64,000 nt of DNA, from contig CASHTG010000009.1 in the NCBI GenBank assembly GCA_949357655.1, forward strand, positions 620,001-684,000, written 5' to 3'. Numbering within the stretch: the stretch's first letter is position 1; each line of letters begins with the position of its first letter. Shown piece by piece: positions 12,497 to 24,952 of this stretch. The translations under genes and the position numbers were made by a program. The notes beneath the pieces are model-generated. The model was not told where the DNA came from, made no database searches, and saw only the letters and a list, made by a program, of their open reading frames with translations. The DNA comes from Parascedosporium putredinis. Its lineage: Eukaryota > Ascomycota > Sordariomycetes > Microascales > Microascaceae.

Positions 12497-15400
12497 TCAT
12501 ACCAAGCCCACCCACCACTTCTTCCACGGGTCCTGTCGCACCGCCCCCGCGCCGGCGCCGTTGGCCAGCCTCGCCCTTTGCCCTTGCTCTTCCTCGAGCG
12601 TAGCCACGTCCTCGAGCACGCGCCAATCGTACACCTCGACGTACTCCCGGCCCCCGTCCGCCAAGGTCAGCGGCCTGCCCTCGAGGTCGTCGAGGAACGC
12701 GCGCGTCTCCTCGCGCCGGCCGGCCTCGACCAGGCAAATCTTGCGTCCGGCCGGCCGCCGCTCCGGGGCCGCGGGCATCCATGCCTCGTAGTCCGTGATG
12801 TAGCCCTCGATCCCGTGCCGCCGGAGGAGCTTGTCTGTGATGACTTTGCGGCGCCAGAGGCGGGGCCGAGGAGGACCGTTCGCTCGGCGAACCAGCAGTG
12901 CGCGCCTCGGTGCTTGCATGTTGCTCGTTGCTGCTGCTGCAGTGGAGTGTCTACTGCTGCTGCGTCTTCGTCCTCGCTGTCGGGAATCTCGATGACTTCT
13001 GGTTTGCTGGCTCTGGGTGTCTTGGCTGCTGGCTGTGGGCTTGATGGTGCCGCTGCCGCCGTCTCTGGTGTTCTTCTTCTGCTTCTTCTTCTGGTGGGTG
13101 AGGGCTCTGCTGGGGGATGTGGGGTTTGGTGACTGGTGGGAAGCCTTTTGAGCAGATTTGGGGCTGGCGTTTTGGTTGAGTAATGTTGTGAATGATGTGT
13201 TGTGAAAAACTATTCGTACAATTCTGGGATGTGTTGTGGGTCACCTCCGCGAGGGGCTCTCTTTGCGTCTTGGGCGATTGCTCCCTGGGGCTGCTTCTCG
13301 GCGTAGCCCTGCGTTTCGCCGCGGGCGGCGTGCTTTCGTAGACATCGCCTAAAGAGTCCCCTTGGGAAGACTGCTTCCGTTTGAGAGACTCCTGACTTCC
13401 TCCTGCTCCCTCAATCTTACCTTCCGTCCCCATAGCGCTCGGTTCCTTTTCAAGAGACGTAGCTAGTGGTGCTATATTCACAGTTCCCCCAAGCGCCCAT
13501 CTCTGGGTTGCAGCGCTCTCAAAGGAGCCCGATGATATTGTAATCACCGAGACCACCGACCGTTGGCTGCCACCGCCGCCACCGCCACCGCCGACTATGC
13601 TTTCCGCCCCTAGACTCATCGATCTCCTCCCCGGCGGCAGCATGCCATGGTCCCCAAGCAATCGTGGCTGAAACTGCGGCTGCGGCGAGGGCGAGGGCCC
13701 CGAGGACACCGTCGACTGGGTGACCCTGTCCACCGCGAACCCTTTCGGGTCCGCCTTCTCCAGCTTGCCCACCCACTTGAGGAACTCCTGGCTCTCTCCG
13801 TCCTCCCAGGGCCGCTCTGCCATGGCCCGCTGCCCCACCCGCTGCAGCTCGTCAAACGTCATCACGTCACCGATGGCCCGGTCGAAGTGGACCTTGCTCG
13901 CCGTGGTGAAGCGCGGGGTGTAGAACCCCACGTTGCCCGGCTTCTCAAACGCGAAGCACCGGACGTCGAAGATGGGTGGCCGCGTCAGGACAAACGTCGG
14001 CTTCCGACCCCCGACACCCCTTCCGGGATGACGAGCTTGAGCGAGGTGTTTTCCGCCGGGCTCACGGCACCGGGTTGGCAATGGGCCACGACGGTGCTGA
14101 GAAACGCTGCGTCGGGCTCCACAACCACGACAACGGTAAATTCGGGTACGGTACCCGGGAGGTGCAGCGAGGACTTGTTCGTCAAGCAGCCGAGGTAAAA
14201 GTGCGTCCACTTGAGGTTGGGGATCCGGAGCACCTTGGCTCTGCGCGAGTCGTATCGCGCCGCCACCGCGGCTAGGTCCCCGAGGTCGCCAAAGGTTCCG
14301 ATGTACTCCTTCTTGAACTTGATGGGACACCCTGTAAAATCTTCCCGAAGCTCGTTGAAGACCATCATCGGCTCGTCTGCTTTGATCACCAATCCTTCCT
14401 CGCACGAGGTGATGCAGTTGGCAAACATGCTTCGGAGGTCTGATGCGGCTTGTGGCTTGTTGAAGTTGAGAACCCGCCGCTCCACAAGCTCCGCGTACCC
14501 GGACCGGAGGCTAAGGATGTCTTTGAGCATTTCCATTCGCCGTGAGTGACGGACTCCGAGTAGGGATTCGTCATCGATGAGAAAGGCGTCGTAGTAGATG
14601 ACCATTAAATGCTCAGTACTCCGTGGCCTAAAAAGTCCGTCGGTTGTCAGTAGTGGCACAGGCAGGTTGGACCTTGATTGCTCCCCTTAAGGAGACGGGG
14701 GAGGGCTTACGGCGAATCCATCTCGCTGCCGAGATAGCGACCAGACCTCGTTACGTGGTTCCGAACCTTGTGGAATGGGAGGATCTTGCATTTCTGCCTT
14801 GCGCGTGAGTTGTCCGCTTCCTTTGGAGCAAGCGTTGCTGGGATTTGGCCAGACTTACATAGTCGCAATAGGCCACCAGCTCCCCTCGAGAATGCATCCC
14901 TTGGTGATCCTACAGCCGGGTTTACCCAGGTCTAATGCTTCACGGATTGCCCTAAAAGACAAAAGAGAAGAGTGGCAAGAGTTAACCCTGGTTCTACCAG
15001 CAACGGAACGAGTTTGATGGGGAGGGGGCGGAGGGTCAACAGCAGGGGACATGGACCTGGCCCAGGCGCGGGAACACTCACTCGTGGACGCGGATTCTGT
15101 CCTTGGTGCTATCCTTGCCACTTTTAGAAAATATTTGTATGCAGTCACGCCCTTTGCTCAAGTCTATATGGATCTGGCAGTACTCGCCGTCAATCTTCTT
15201 CTCTACGCTCATGAACCCGTGGCCCATGTCCAAGCAGTGCTTGATGCTCCGCGCCTTGCGCCAAAACGGCCTCCCCACCTTGGTCCCGAGCGTGGGCCGT
15301 AGGTGCCGCAGGACCACCTCGGTATCCCAGCGCGCGGGCTTGCCGGGACCTTGACCGCGCCTAGCCCGGTCCTCCGCTCCTCGCGGAGGATATCGCGCAG

Positions 15401-16240
15401 CACGTTGGCGGCGGCGGGGATGTTGTCCCGCACGCGCAAGATGCGGGGTAAGAGGCCGTGGTAGGCCCGGTAGATGACGGATTCGTCCACGTCGATGACG
15501 CGGAAGTCCTTGAGCACGAGGCGGGTGAGCCACTTGGCTTCGAGGGAGACAGCCGCATGTACAGCTTCTCGAGGCCGTTGCCGTCGTCGGGCTCGGCGAG
15601 CGGGTAGTCGGCCTCGTGCGCATTCTTGGAGGTGAACCTGATCTTGCCGCGGCGGCCCGTAGCAGGTTGTCTACCTCGAGAACGCTGGCCAGCGCTTGGT
15701 TGGGGTTCGGCTACACGGGATTGCAAATCTTAGCCCCTTCATCCTATAAGAAAGGGAAGCGGAGGGCGAGGGCGAGAAAAACGAAAAGGGACCAGGAGAG
15801 ACACGAGGAGGTAAAGGAAGGGAAGGGAAAAAAAAGGTTCTATGAAGAAGTTTTGCTTCTGCGATCGCGACACGTGGACTTGAGCGCACGTACCGTGGCA
15901 CTGAGAATAGCATAAATACAATCGGCGAGATCTAGGCCGGAACCCGGCACCTTGTATCTACGGAGATCCCTAAGGCGACTGTCGCCCAGGCGCTGGGCGC
16001 GCTCAAAGATCTTTTCTAGGCGCGAATCCTGGAGATGATAGACTCGGTCGGTGCGCTTGGCAGGGAGCAGGGTCGAGAGCAGCGCGGCGCCGGCGGGGGC
16101 GTCGAGGGGGTCGAGGAGATGACGATGATGGCTAAACCAGCGCCAGATGGTGGACTGGGATTCTTTGATTTCCCCTCGAGCGCTTGGTCATATAACACGT
16201 CCAAGAGCTTGCAGACGTCGGAAAACGGTAGCTGCGCCAT
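12497..16240 (-). CDS. ATP-dependent DNA ligase domain protein (DNA ligase IV-like)
   Basis: Five exons: 16240-15894, 15710-15082, 14951-14859, 14793-14711 and 14627-12497. It starts MAQLPFSDVCKLLDVLYDQAL, like the N-terminal ligase domain. The nucleotidyltransferase core is clear: VEKKIDGEYCQIHIDL with the motif I lysine (K-x-DGE), LEGELVAYCDY once a frame break is allowed, YYDAFLIDDESLL, EEGLVIKADEP and IKFKKEYIG. An OB-fold-like part follows (FYLGCLTN onward), then a long Ser/Pro/Gln-rich linker and a C-terminal block with EVIEIPDSEDED and CLVEAGRREETRAFLDDLEG, possibly BRCT-like. Frame breaks occur near 15650, 15545, 15345, 14885, 12990 and 12870. The family seals nicked DNA through an enzyme-AMP intermediate. 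I infer a fungal paralogue distinct from canonical Lig4, because the linker is unusual. Confidence 0.85.
14628..15081 (-). other. Introns 2-4 of the ligase-like gene with two small exons
   Basis: Three introns (15081-14952, 14858-14794, 14710-14628) surround exons of 93 and 83 bases. Donors are GTGAGT, GTAAGT and GTAAGC; acceptors are TTTTAG, AGGCAG and TTTTAG. The joins keep the motif order of the nucleotidyltransferase domain: KKIDGE, ELVAYCDY, KCKILPFHKVR, IYYDAFL. Confidence 0.75.
15711..15893 (-). other. Intron 1 of the ligase-like gene
   Basis: Donor GTACGT follows codons for ILSAT, and acceptor GTGTAG precedes PNPNQALASVLEVDNLL. A GCTAAG branch-like site lies shortly before the acceptor. 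Confidence 0.7.
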
Positions 16241-19200
16241 GGCGAGGTGGACGTGGCGTGGTCAAAAGGTTGGCACATGCGCGGTTTAGACATGGACACG
16301 GGATAGGCTTGACGACGTTGGAGCCAGAGAGTATCACGGCAGGAAATGTCGGGAGCAAGGGATGAGAGGACAAGAGGATGGGGGAACGGCCCACGGTTTG
16401 ATGGTTAGGGGCGGCGACGATTCCAAGGCAATCGCCTTGTCTACGAGTAGCAATTGAGTATTAGGTGGGAGAGGGGAAAAGGAAAGAGCACTGAGCAATT
16501 GAGCTCTCCCTCCTCCCCTCCCGGTTTGGTGGAGATGGTGGTGGGTGCCTTGAAGCGCGCGATGCGCCACGTCAAGGGGTTCTGCTCACGAGGGGATGGT
16601 GCCAAAAGAGGTCTCGTGCGGGTGGGAAAGTGCAGGTTTACAGGCCCTGGAACGGGTGTCCAGGGCTAATATTGCGCTATTTCTAGGCACGTTCCCACGG
16701 GGAATCTGGCACAGGGTTTAGGGCCAGGGGTTGACGCGAGATTGACGCGTATCACGTGGTCGGAGGGGGGATGATCTCCAACCTTGAAGGTTGCCAGTGT
16801 GGATGGATCGGCCGTGCTCCTACGGGCCGAGCTCTTCACGGGTGAAGCCGTCTCATGGAGGGAGGGAAACTGGCAAAGTGGGCGTGGTCGATTGAGAGTG
16901 GAAAAAAGATATGGAAAACTAGGGGAATAGAAAATTCTATTCAGCAAACGAGCCTGTGAAGCTAGGGTGCACACTCTGTTCTGGCCGTGGTTCTCCTTCG
17001 TGCAGGACAGCCCCTCGGAGCATCAGGGTCTCAATCGATTCACTAATCGGCCTGTCTTCGTCCCTTGAGGATCGTCCCGAGAGGGCACAGGTAGGTACTA
17101 CTAGCTTCCCATGCCTCCCCCAGAGATATTAATATTTCCCCGTAGATTGGCAAAAGGAGGGGCGGATACAAGCCGTTCCCGATCCCATTGGCTGGCAAAC
17201 TGGCGGAGATTGCGAGAGCTGGATCCAGGCTGTCAATCCCCATCCAGACCAGGGCTTGGCCCGTCCCACCTTACAGGGGCTGTCCGGGCTGTCCGTTCGG
17301 ATTCTCTCACTTTCCTTGTTGAAACTAAACGACAAGGACAACAAGGGAAGGGGTTTGCAAGCCTGGTGATCTCTTGGGTGGGGGAGGGGAGAACAGAGCA
17401 TGAAACTGTTTTTATCTGCCCATCGCCAGGGTCATACGAACCTACCTTATGGCCTGTCTGTTTCCGGGGTTCGAATGTCTTGATGGGGCCCCGTGCATTC
17501 CCCCTTGATTGAGATTTGAAGAAGAAGAAGAAGAGAAAAAAACCCCCAAATGAACTTGGTACACGATAATAACCTGACAGCGCATAACGGGCAATACAAT
17601 TGACCCAGGCCCACGAGGTTCGGAGGCCGGGGTTGATTGTCGTATTTTACCCCTTTGATTCGATTCTTATGCAGGCGGCGATGGTTGAGGGGCGTTGCCG
17701 GGGCAGTCCCTGAGAAATTTGTGGGACATTTTTATGAACTAATGCTGCAGGTACCGGTTGAGGGTTGAGGGAGCTCCAGCTTACTCGGGGGCGCTGAACA
17801 GCAAGCAGCTCAACGAATAATGCTGCCGCTCCCGGAATTAGGCCCAAGAATAATGGATGAATGAGGACTGGACGAACTTCAAGTACGAAATACTTGTAAT
17901 ATTCCTGGCACTACCTGATACATCCTTGTACGCTCTGATGAGGGACCTTTCGGCATCTCTTTCAACCTGATCAAGCAGGCTATTTCCAGATATTGACTTG
18001 GACCCTGGAAAGGACCAGGAGAGAACTCGGACGCTAGAGTTGGTTTGAGGAGGGAAATACCTGGGTTTGAAGAGCTGTTGCCTCGCTTCATAGGAAGCAA
18101 GGCTTGCACGATGACTATGCTGTATATTCATATGGCCGAGCAAGGTAACTTTTAGCTCACATGCTCCCAGCCAAGGAGCAGGGGGAGCAGAAAGCCTGGA
18201 GCCACAGCATCATTTTGATCCACCACACCTCATCCATACCCCATTCTATTTGACAGTAGCGCACGCGTGTCTAATGCGGGTCAAAAGAAGGAAAGAACAA
18301 GAAGCTGTTCGCTAGAGTCTCAGAATATGCGCGATGAAGGGGCCACGCCCACTCCCCCATTCGTAACAAGACCTCGAAAAGGTGCTGTGCTGGCTGCCGG
18401 AGCAACTGATCGTTTACTTGGCGGGGAAAAGATGCGAAGAGTAAACAAAAGAGGTTCCACGGTGGGAGACTCAGCCGATATCAACTATCGAGAGCCACGA
18501 TCGTCCGCAGTTTTCCTGTTCAAGTCAGCCCATGCCCACCCCCTCCCCTCTCGCCACTCGTCGGTTCAAGAGGGGCAGACAGGGGTTGAGAAAACGCCTG
18601 GAGACTGAAAGCAGGATTTTTGTGACATGCGCAAAGTCGCGGCCATCGTGGTCCAAGTTGCGCTGGGATAGGCAACGAAAAAGGCAACGAAAGCTGATCA
18701 TGGCGACTTCAGGGAAGGACCGTGTTCATCCAGAGGAGGGAGCCATCCACAGCCCATGATTTGACGTTGACGAGGGCAGCATCTTGCTTGTTTTGGCCCA
18801 CCCACTATAAAGATAGTTGTGCTTCAAGCGTGGGCTTCAACGTTCTCCAATAAAAACCAATGCGGTTGACCTGGAAGCTTCGGAACATAGGCACCAGCAT
18901 TGAAGTATTAAGATTCAATGCTCTCCAAAGAAAGGGACACCTTGGGCTTGGGCCTGGGGTTGAAGAGTCATGTGGGTGTGGAGCCCCTTGTCTGGTTCAA
19001 GTAGGAAGCAGGAAGTAGTGTAATAGCGTACGGGCTCAAGCGGTGGACGGATTAATATGTATTAGTCCTCATCGAGCACTCCAGCTTCGCGCATCGCCCC
19101 GACTCTACTTGGGATGGACGGAAAGGGATGAGATGAATCATAATAACAAAAGAATATACAAGTATTAGTGTTGGGCCCTCCGCATTCTCTCGAGACATTT

Positions 19201-21454
19201 TTGAGTCTGATGCTTGCTCCCATTTTATGCTCACCCATCTACGGACTTTTTGACTCTTTTGAGGTTGTTTCTTGTCTTTCCCGTGCAAAACGTTGTTTAA
19301 CCGTTCGGCTACAAACGAAACGAACGAGCCCGCCTGTTTATCACAACCCGACTCCGGCTGAAGACAACATTGAAAGCTTTGCGCACACGCTTTTCGAGTA
19401 TCCTTAATACTGCTCGCGACAGAACCCGTCGTACAAGTAAAAAACCATCGTCCTCGAGCCATATCAATTGATACCAGTCGCCGGTCGCCTTTCCCTCACC
19501 TGGCAACCCAAGAAGACCAGCTGTTGAAAACACTTGTCCTTCTGCGTTGCTCGCTGTCACACCGTCGGCTCCCTTTGGTCGTATTCTCAAACTTCTGGAA
19601 TCACCCATCGCATATTAGATTGCGAACCATTCAACTGGCCGCTGCACCCGTTTTCGTCCCGGCCCTGGCCTCCCCCTGGTTCCGGTTCCGTCAATTGGCA
19701 AGCTTGGGTTTGGGTTCGTCTGATTCGATAGGAGCTGCTAATAATACTCGACCCGACTGATATTATTGCCCTGCAGTTGAGGGAGGCGTCTTGTACCTGC
19801 AGAACAACACGCAGAATATTTACTGGTCTCGGCAGCCGGCAGCTTGCAACCACAACCAACACCGAGTGCACCTGCAGCACCACACCCACTCAGTCCAGTC
19901 CAAACCTCCATCATCCCTGGTCCCCATCATCCCAACTCGGCTTTCGAAAGAGGCCAGCAGGCAACCAAAAAGAGAGCCCATCGTACCAGAACAGCGGATT
20001 TTCTCATCGAACCAGCTGAGCGAACCAAGTTATTGTTGATTCACTTCAAGCCATCCAAACTTGGCTTCCCAAACGTCTCCAGTCTATTCTGGCTGCGCTG
20101 CGCTGCCGTGTTCCACCACCTTGCCGACACCTAGCACCTGTCGCCTGTCGCCTGGACCGTTTCTGGCACTCAATTCCAGCACCCGGAAATACAACTAATG
20201 ATAAGACGGCGAATGCTACGTGCACAAACAATCTCATAAGGACCCTCCCCTGTCTTGTCTTCCTCCCCGGACAGGCCCCAAAGACCCCAAAGACCTGGAC
20301 GCGACATTGCCATTCCATCATCTTATTTTCCCACTTCATGGATCGTGATCCATTGCAGAGCTCAAACAGTCCGTCATAACAACCCGGATTCAGCACCCTC
20401 GGCGGTACCTCTGCAACTTCAAGTTGGCTCAAGTACCCGTTGTGGCCACGCAAGAGCAATTGATAGCCCACGAGTCCACCAAAACCATCCACGCCTACAA
20501 TAACAAACAGCTCAATGGATTGAGCGTTCAATTGAGCTATTTGGCCCCCAAAATACTAGTCGGCCGCAGTCCTCCCCCGTTCCTGGCCTGGCCAGACCGC
20601 TCCACAAGCCACAACGGCAAGCTACAATAGGTGTAGCAGTAGACGTCTCCGCCCTGCTCTCCGCTCCTTGGACCTTCCTTCAAAGCTCGGCTTGTACCTC
20701 GCAGGTACCTCAACCAAATAAACGACGAACAGGAACGCAGCACGTACGCAATTGACGACAGCAACCAATCTCCCGCGCCCCCTTCTTTACGCTTCACCCC
20801 CGCAACTGCTATTATTTACCTTTTGTTTCCTGACACTGACAGCAGTTTCCCCTTTCGCGCCCCCTCCCTTGAGATTGGCCGAATTCGTGATCTACGGGGA
20901 GGTAATGATGTGAGCGTGAGGCTTTCCACAGGTCCAATAGAAATTTCTCGCTCGCCTCAAAATATTTTTTGACACACTCTCCCTCTCACGCACATCAATT
21001 GCATACACTCTTTTTTATTCTTTGGTGGTCGATCCGCCAACCCATTAGTGCCTTCACCGCACACCCCCTTTCTACCCACCCAACAAATCAAAACAGCCTT
21101 ATCCTTCATGACGATTCTTCCTCGCGTCTGCATCGTCACACTCCTTCATGACCACAAGAAAATTTTGAAATCATACAGGCCCATCGTCGCCAACAGAAGG
21201 ACGAACCATTCGTTTACCAACCCCTGGAGATTCCGACACAGGCGGGCCAGGACTTCTCCGTCCGCTCTTTGCTCCTCCTCTTCCACCGCCTCCTCCACCG
21301 CCATTCGACGTCGGAGACCACGCCCCTTTGCCGCCTGTTGCCGCTCTCTCCAGCAGCTTTCCGAAAGAAACGACCCGTATCTCGACGAGATCCTCACCCC
21401 CGTCAACCTTACGCCCCCGCATCGCCTCCGAGGACTCCCACCACCGCCGACAGA
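16241..21454. other. Divergent intergenic region, 5.2 kb
   Basis: Upstream flank shared by the ligase-like gene (-) and the DUF4048 gene (+). It has a GAA/AGA tract at 17519-17535 and mixed-composition sequence elsewhere. Bases 19500-21450 become CT/AC-rich on the plus strand, as expected for a long fungal 5' leader or promoter. A 161-codon minus-strand frame at 20046-20531 has no domain. No gene supported. Confidence 0.45.
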
Positions 21455-23418
21455 ATGGCGCGCCAAGAGCGTCTTCGAACCGGCCCTTCCCAGGCCGCCG
21501 GACGCCACAATCCCCATCAGATCACGCTTCTTCGTTGCAGGACAACACAAGCCCCTTTGGGAGCGAGGCGAGCGAGCGGACGGCCTTTACCCCCGAGCTG
21601 TCCCGGGCCAGCACCACCTACGGCCAAATAGGACGGAATCCCCAAATCATAGTAATAATGATAACGTGTACGCGACGCCAGAGTTTCCCCGGCCCTCTAC
21701 AGCGTCTTCCGTCACCGACCCCATGGGTCCCCCATCGGTTGACGAGGTGCTGACGCGATCGTCGCGATCGACGTCTTCCGCCTCGCGAAACACCAACCGC
21801 CTATCAATCACGCTACCGATTGCCCTCCCCACCTCAGATCCCTCGCGGCCGTTGCCGAGCTCGGCAGCCGCCTCCTCTGTTGCCCCCTCGGTGCCCGGCA
21901 CTCCTGCGAGGCAGATCCCAACCGCTCCGCCGACGCCCTCGGATGCCAACGAATTCATCATCGCGATTGCCGCCCAGGAAAGACGCGTCATGGAACTTCG
22001 TGAGGACCTCAAAACTGCCGAAGAAGAGCTCAAGCGTTTAAAGCGGCAGTGGACCATGCACGAGGCGTGCAAAAGTCGGGCGTGGGCCGCACCGCCACCG
22101 CCCCCGAACCCCGCGTGCGGTCGTGCCCCAACCCGAGTCGTGGTGCGGCACCCCATACGATGACGACCTGGCCTTTAGACGCAGCGTGGAGCTCGACCGG
22201 CGGAAGCTCCTGCTGCAGACACAGCAGCAGCAGCAGAGCACTCCCGGCAGCGGTGGCAGTGGCATCGTGGGCGAGCGAAAGCGTGTCTTTCAGGGCCGCC
22301 ACGCCCGAACCCTATCGCTGCTTTCGCCCACCAAGCCCGCTTCGGATACCTTTTCCGTACTCGACGACGCTGACGTTTGCAAGTCCCCCGATGTCGAGCG
22401 CCCCCTGTGGTACGGCGGCCATCCGTACTCAACAAGCGCGCGTCGTGGCAGCCGCAGTCACTCCACCAGCCCAGCTATAGCCACCACGCCGGCGCGGCGG
22501 CCACAGGTGCCAACCTCCATGGCAATGCCGGGGCCATGTCGCAGATCGTCGAAGATTTTAAGCTTGGCTTCAAGACATTTTACGAGGACATCCGCCAGAT
22601 CACTGTGGGAGACGAGCCCGTCAATGGCGTCGCGGGCGCCACCCGCACCGCTGGTGGTGCCGATCTCCCGGGTCGTCCCGCCGGCCACCATCACGCCTCC
22701 GCCCACGCCAACGGTGGTGGTAACAGAGGCTACGCCGACGACCAGGATACCATTCGGCCGTCGACGACGTCGGGCCGGCCCAGGCTCGCCGCCGCCTTTG
22801 ACTATCCCGCCAACGACGCTGCTGCTCTCGAAACCCCCTCTAAACCCAAGGCGTCGAGAGCGTCGGCGGGCTTAGCCGCGGCGCGGGACAGCAACGCGCG
22901 TGCGAGGAACAAGCACTTCTCGTGGACGCCGCTTTCGTTTGACGGCATCGACGGCGAGGCATGGCTCAACTTTGACTCTCCTTCCTCCACGGGTAAATCG
23001 ACCCGGTGGAGTGGATCGACCATGAGTGGTGAGGAGAATGCCGAGCAGCCATCAACCCCTGCTAAAGTTGTTGAAGAGATCGAGTCCCCTCTGTAAGTGT
23101 GAAAGAAATCTGATGTTCTGATATCGCGGGACGCCGACTAACAGTTGATAGCAGAACCAAGAAGGTGAATGCATTGGGACTCGTCTCCCCGTGTCCATCA
23201 ACCCCCAGCGCCTCGAAGAGCTCACCGCCCAGGTGGTCAACCGCCTCTCGCCCAGCAACATTAAGCGGACTGCTACCGACTACCTGAACCAGTGGGAGCA
23301 GACCCTGGGTGAGGCGGTTCTCGAGAACCACGCCAAGACGATGCCGCCGGGCACAGCCTCTGTGGCCACGACCACGGCGAGCGAGCCTAAAGATGACAAG
23401 GAGAATCTTCTTCTCTAA
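21455..23418 (+). CDS. DUF4048 domain-containing protein, frame-broken
   Basis: Ascomycete protein of unknown function. The hallmark is a coiled-coil segment near 21940-22065 (NEFIIAIAAQERRVMELRED followed by LKTAEEELKRLKRQW), preceded by a RLSITLPIALP motif and Ser/Pro-rich sequence. Downstream are SWCGTPYDDDLAFRRSVELD, a Gln run, QGRHARTLSLLSP, a hydrophilic segment with IVEDFKLGFKTFYEDIRQIT, and a C-terminal exon with SINPQRLEELTAQVVNRL and DYLNQWEQTLGEAV. An intron lies at 23093-23154 (GTAAGT, branch GACTAAC). Frame breaks fall near 21500, 21645, 22070, 22140, 22450 and 23190. The ATG at 21455 is a tentative start; the protein may begin further upstream. The coiled coil suggests a structural or adaptor role. 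Confidence 0.75.
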
Positions 23419-24952
23419 GTGAAGAGTAGAAGCGGCGAAAGAAGAACAGAGGGAAGAGAAACGCCAGACTTTGAAAGAGGTTTTATGAACGACTTAATGT
23501 CCCGAATGATGTCACTCCCACTCACACATGTATGCGTTGTCTGCTTTACTGCTCGGGGATAGGTTACGGGCCAAACGAGAAAAGAGAAGTATATACAAGA
23601 GAGGGGATTGGGACGATATCGGGACGAACAGCACGCACAGTGGGTCGGTCGTGGTGGGAGAGCGAAGATGAAGGGGATGAAGGTGTGGAGAGCATCTTTG
23701 CGGGAAACAACATGGAGTTGGTCTGGGTTTTCTTGTTTCTTTTTTCTTGCTGTTTGATCTACTCACCCCTCTCGAAGCATTTCTTGCATTTCTTGGATGA
23801 CCATGATATGAGAGACTAAACTTAATGACTATTTTATGACTTGACTGCCTCTGTTTGATTTCTTTGAGTGTGTGCCTTTTGTGTTGGACGATTCTTACTC
23901 GGTTCCGTGTCGTTAACTGTGTGTTGTTTTGATTATCCGCCGTGAACAGTCGAGAAGAGGCAACAGAGCCCATGGGGAGGGAAGCCATAAGCGCGAGGGT
24001 AGACGGGCGCACTGGTACCCTTTGTGCGTTCCGACAGTGTCGTGCTGACGGACATGGACGTTTGAAGAGAAGAAGCATAGATAAGAGAGGGAGCGTGAAG
24101 ATGAACAACATCTCACCACACACCCGAGGCGAGCAGTTACGAAAGAGCGAAGAGTGGGAGTAATTAAATAATGATGCAAGTATATTCCAAGAAACAAGGA
24201 AACGAGAAAAAGAACGAGGGCTCAAGACAACGAGATGGGAACGACGAGAAAAGCAGGACGCGAAGAAAGAAAAGAAAAAAAAAACTCCAGATCCTTCTTT
24301 ACCGTTCTCCTTTCCTCAACCCTTACTTTACCCACTCCTTTCTGTGTAGAAAGGCACGGGAACCACGCGCGAGAGAAGAAAAAAGTAGCTGAAACCGAGT
24401 TGGAAAAAGAACCAAATGCAGAAAAACGGAGTATAAAAGAGACAAGACGAGAGAGAAAGACAACGGTTTAGAAAAATGTATGGTGGCGGGAAACCAAAAG
24501 AGACGTGTAGACGAAGACAAGAACACCAAGTTATTTGGCCCGCTTAATGGGTTTCCCGAGCAAGAAAAAAAAAGAAAAGGATAGAAAAAAAGAATTAAAC
24601 CATTGCCTCCCTCGCCCCGTCTTTTGTGCCCCCAATCTTCCAAGCCCAGCCCAGACAAAGAACCGCCCCCAAGATGAATAAACATGGTGATGAAACCAAG
24701 AAAAATAAAAAGATGACGAGTGAAGATGTCACATACAGCCCAAGCCCCTCGCCAAGAATGAACAAGTATAGATAGACAAGAAGAGGACAGGCAAGCGGGT
24801 GAGGCAAGGGAAGCGAAGTGGAGAAGGAGGGAAGAGGACGAAGTGGAGAGAAGAAGAAGAAGAAGAGAGGAAACAAAAAAAAAAAAAGAAAAACATGTAC
24901 ATGATGTCTCCCCTTCTTCTTTTTCCCCATCACACCACCACTCGTTCTCGTT
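23419..24952. other. Convergent intergenic region
   Basis: Shared 3' flank of the DUF4048 gene (+) and the formin gene (-). It contains A/G-rich stretches (24170-24480, 24790-24895) that give low-complexity open frames on both strands. No gene supported. Confidence 0.5.
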
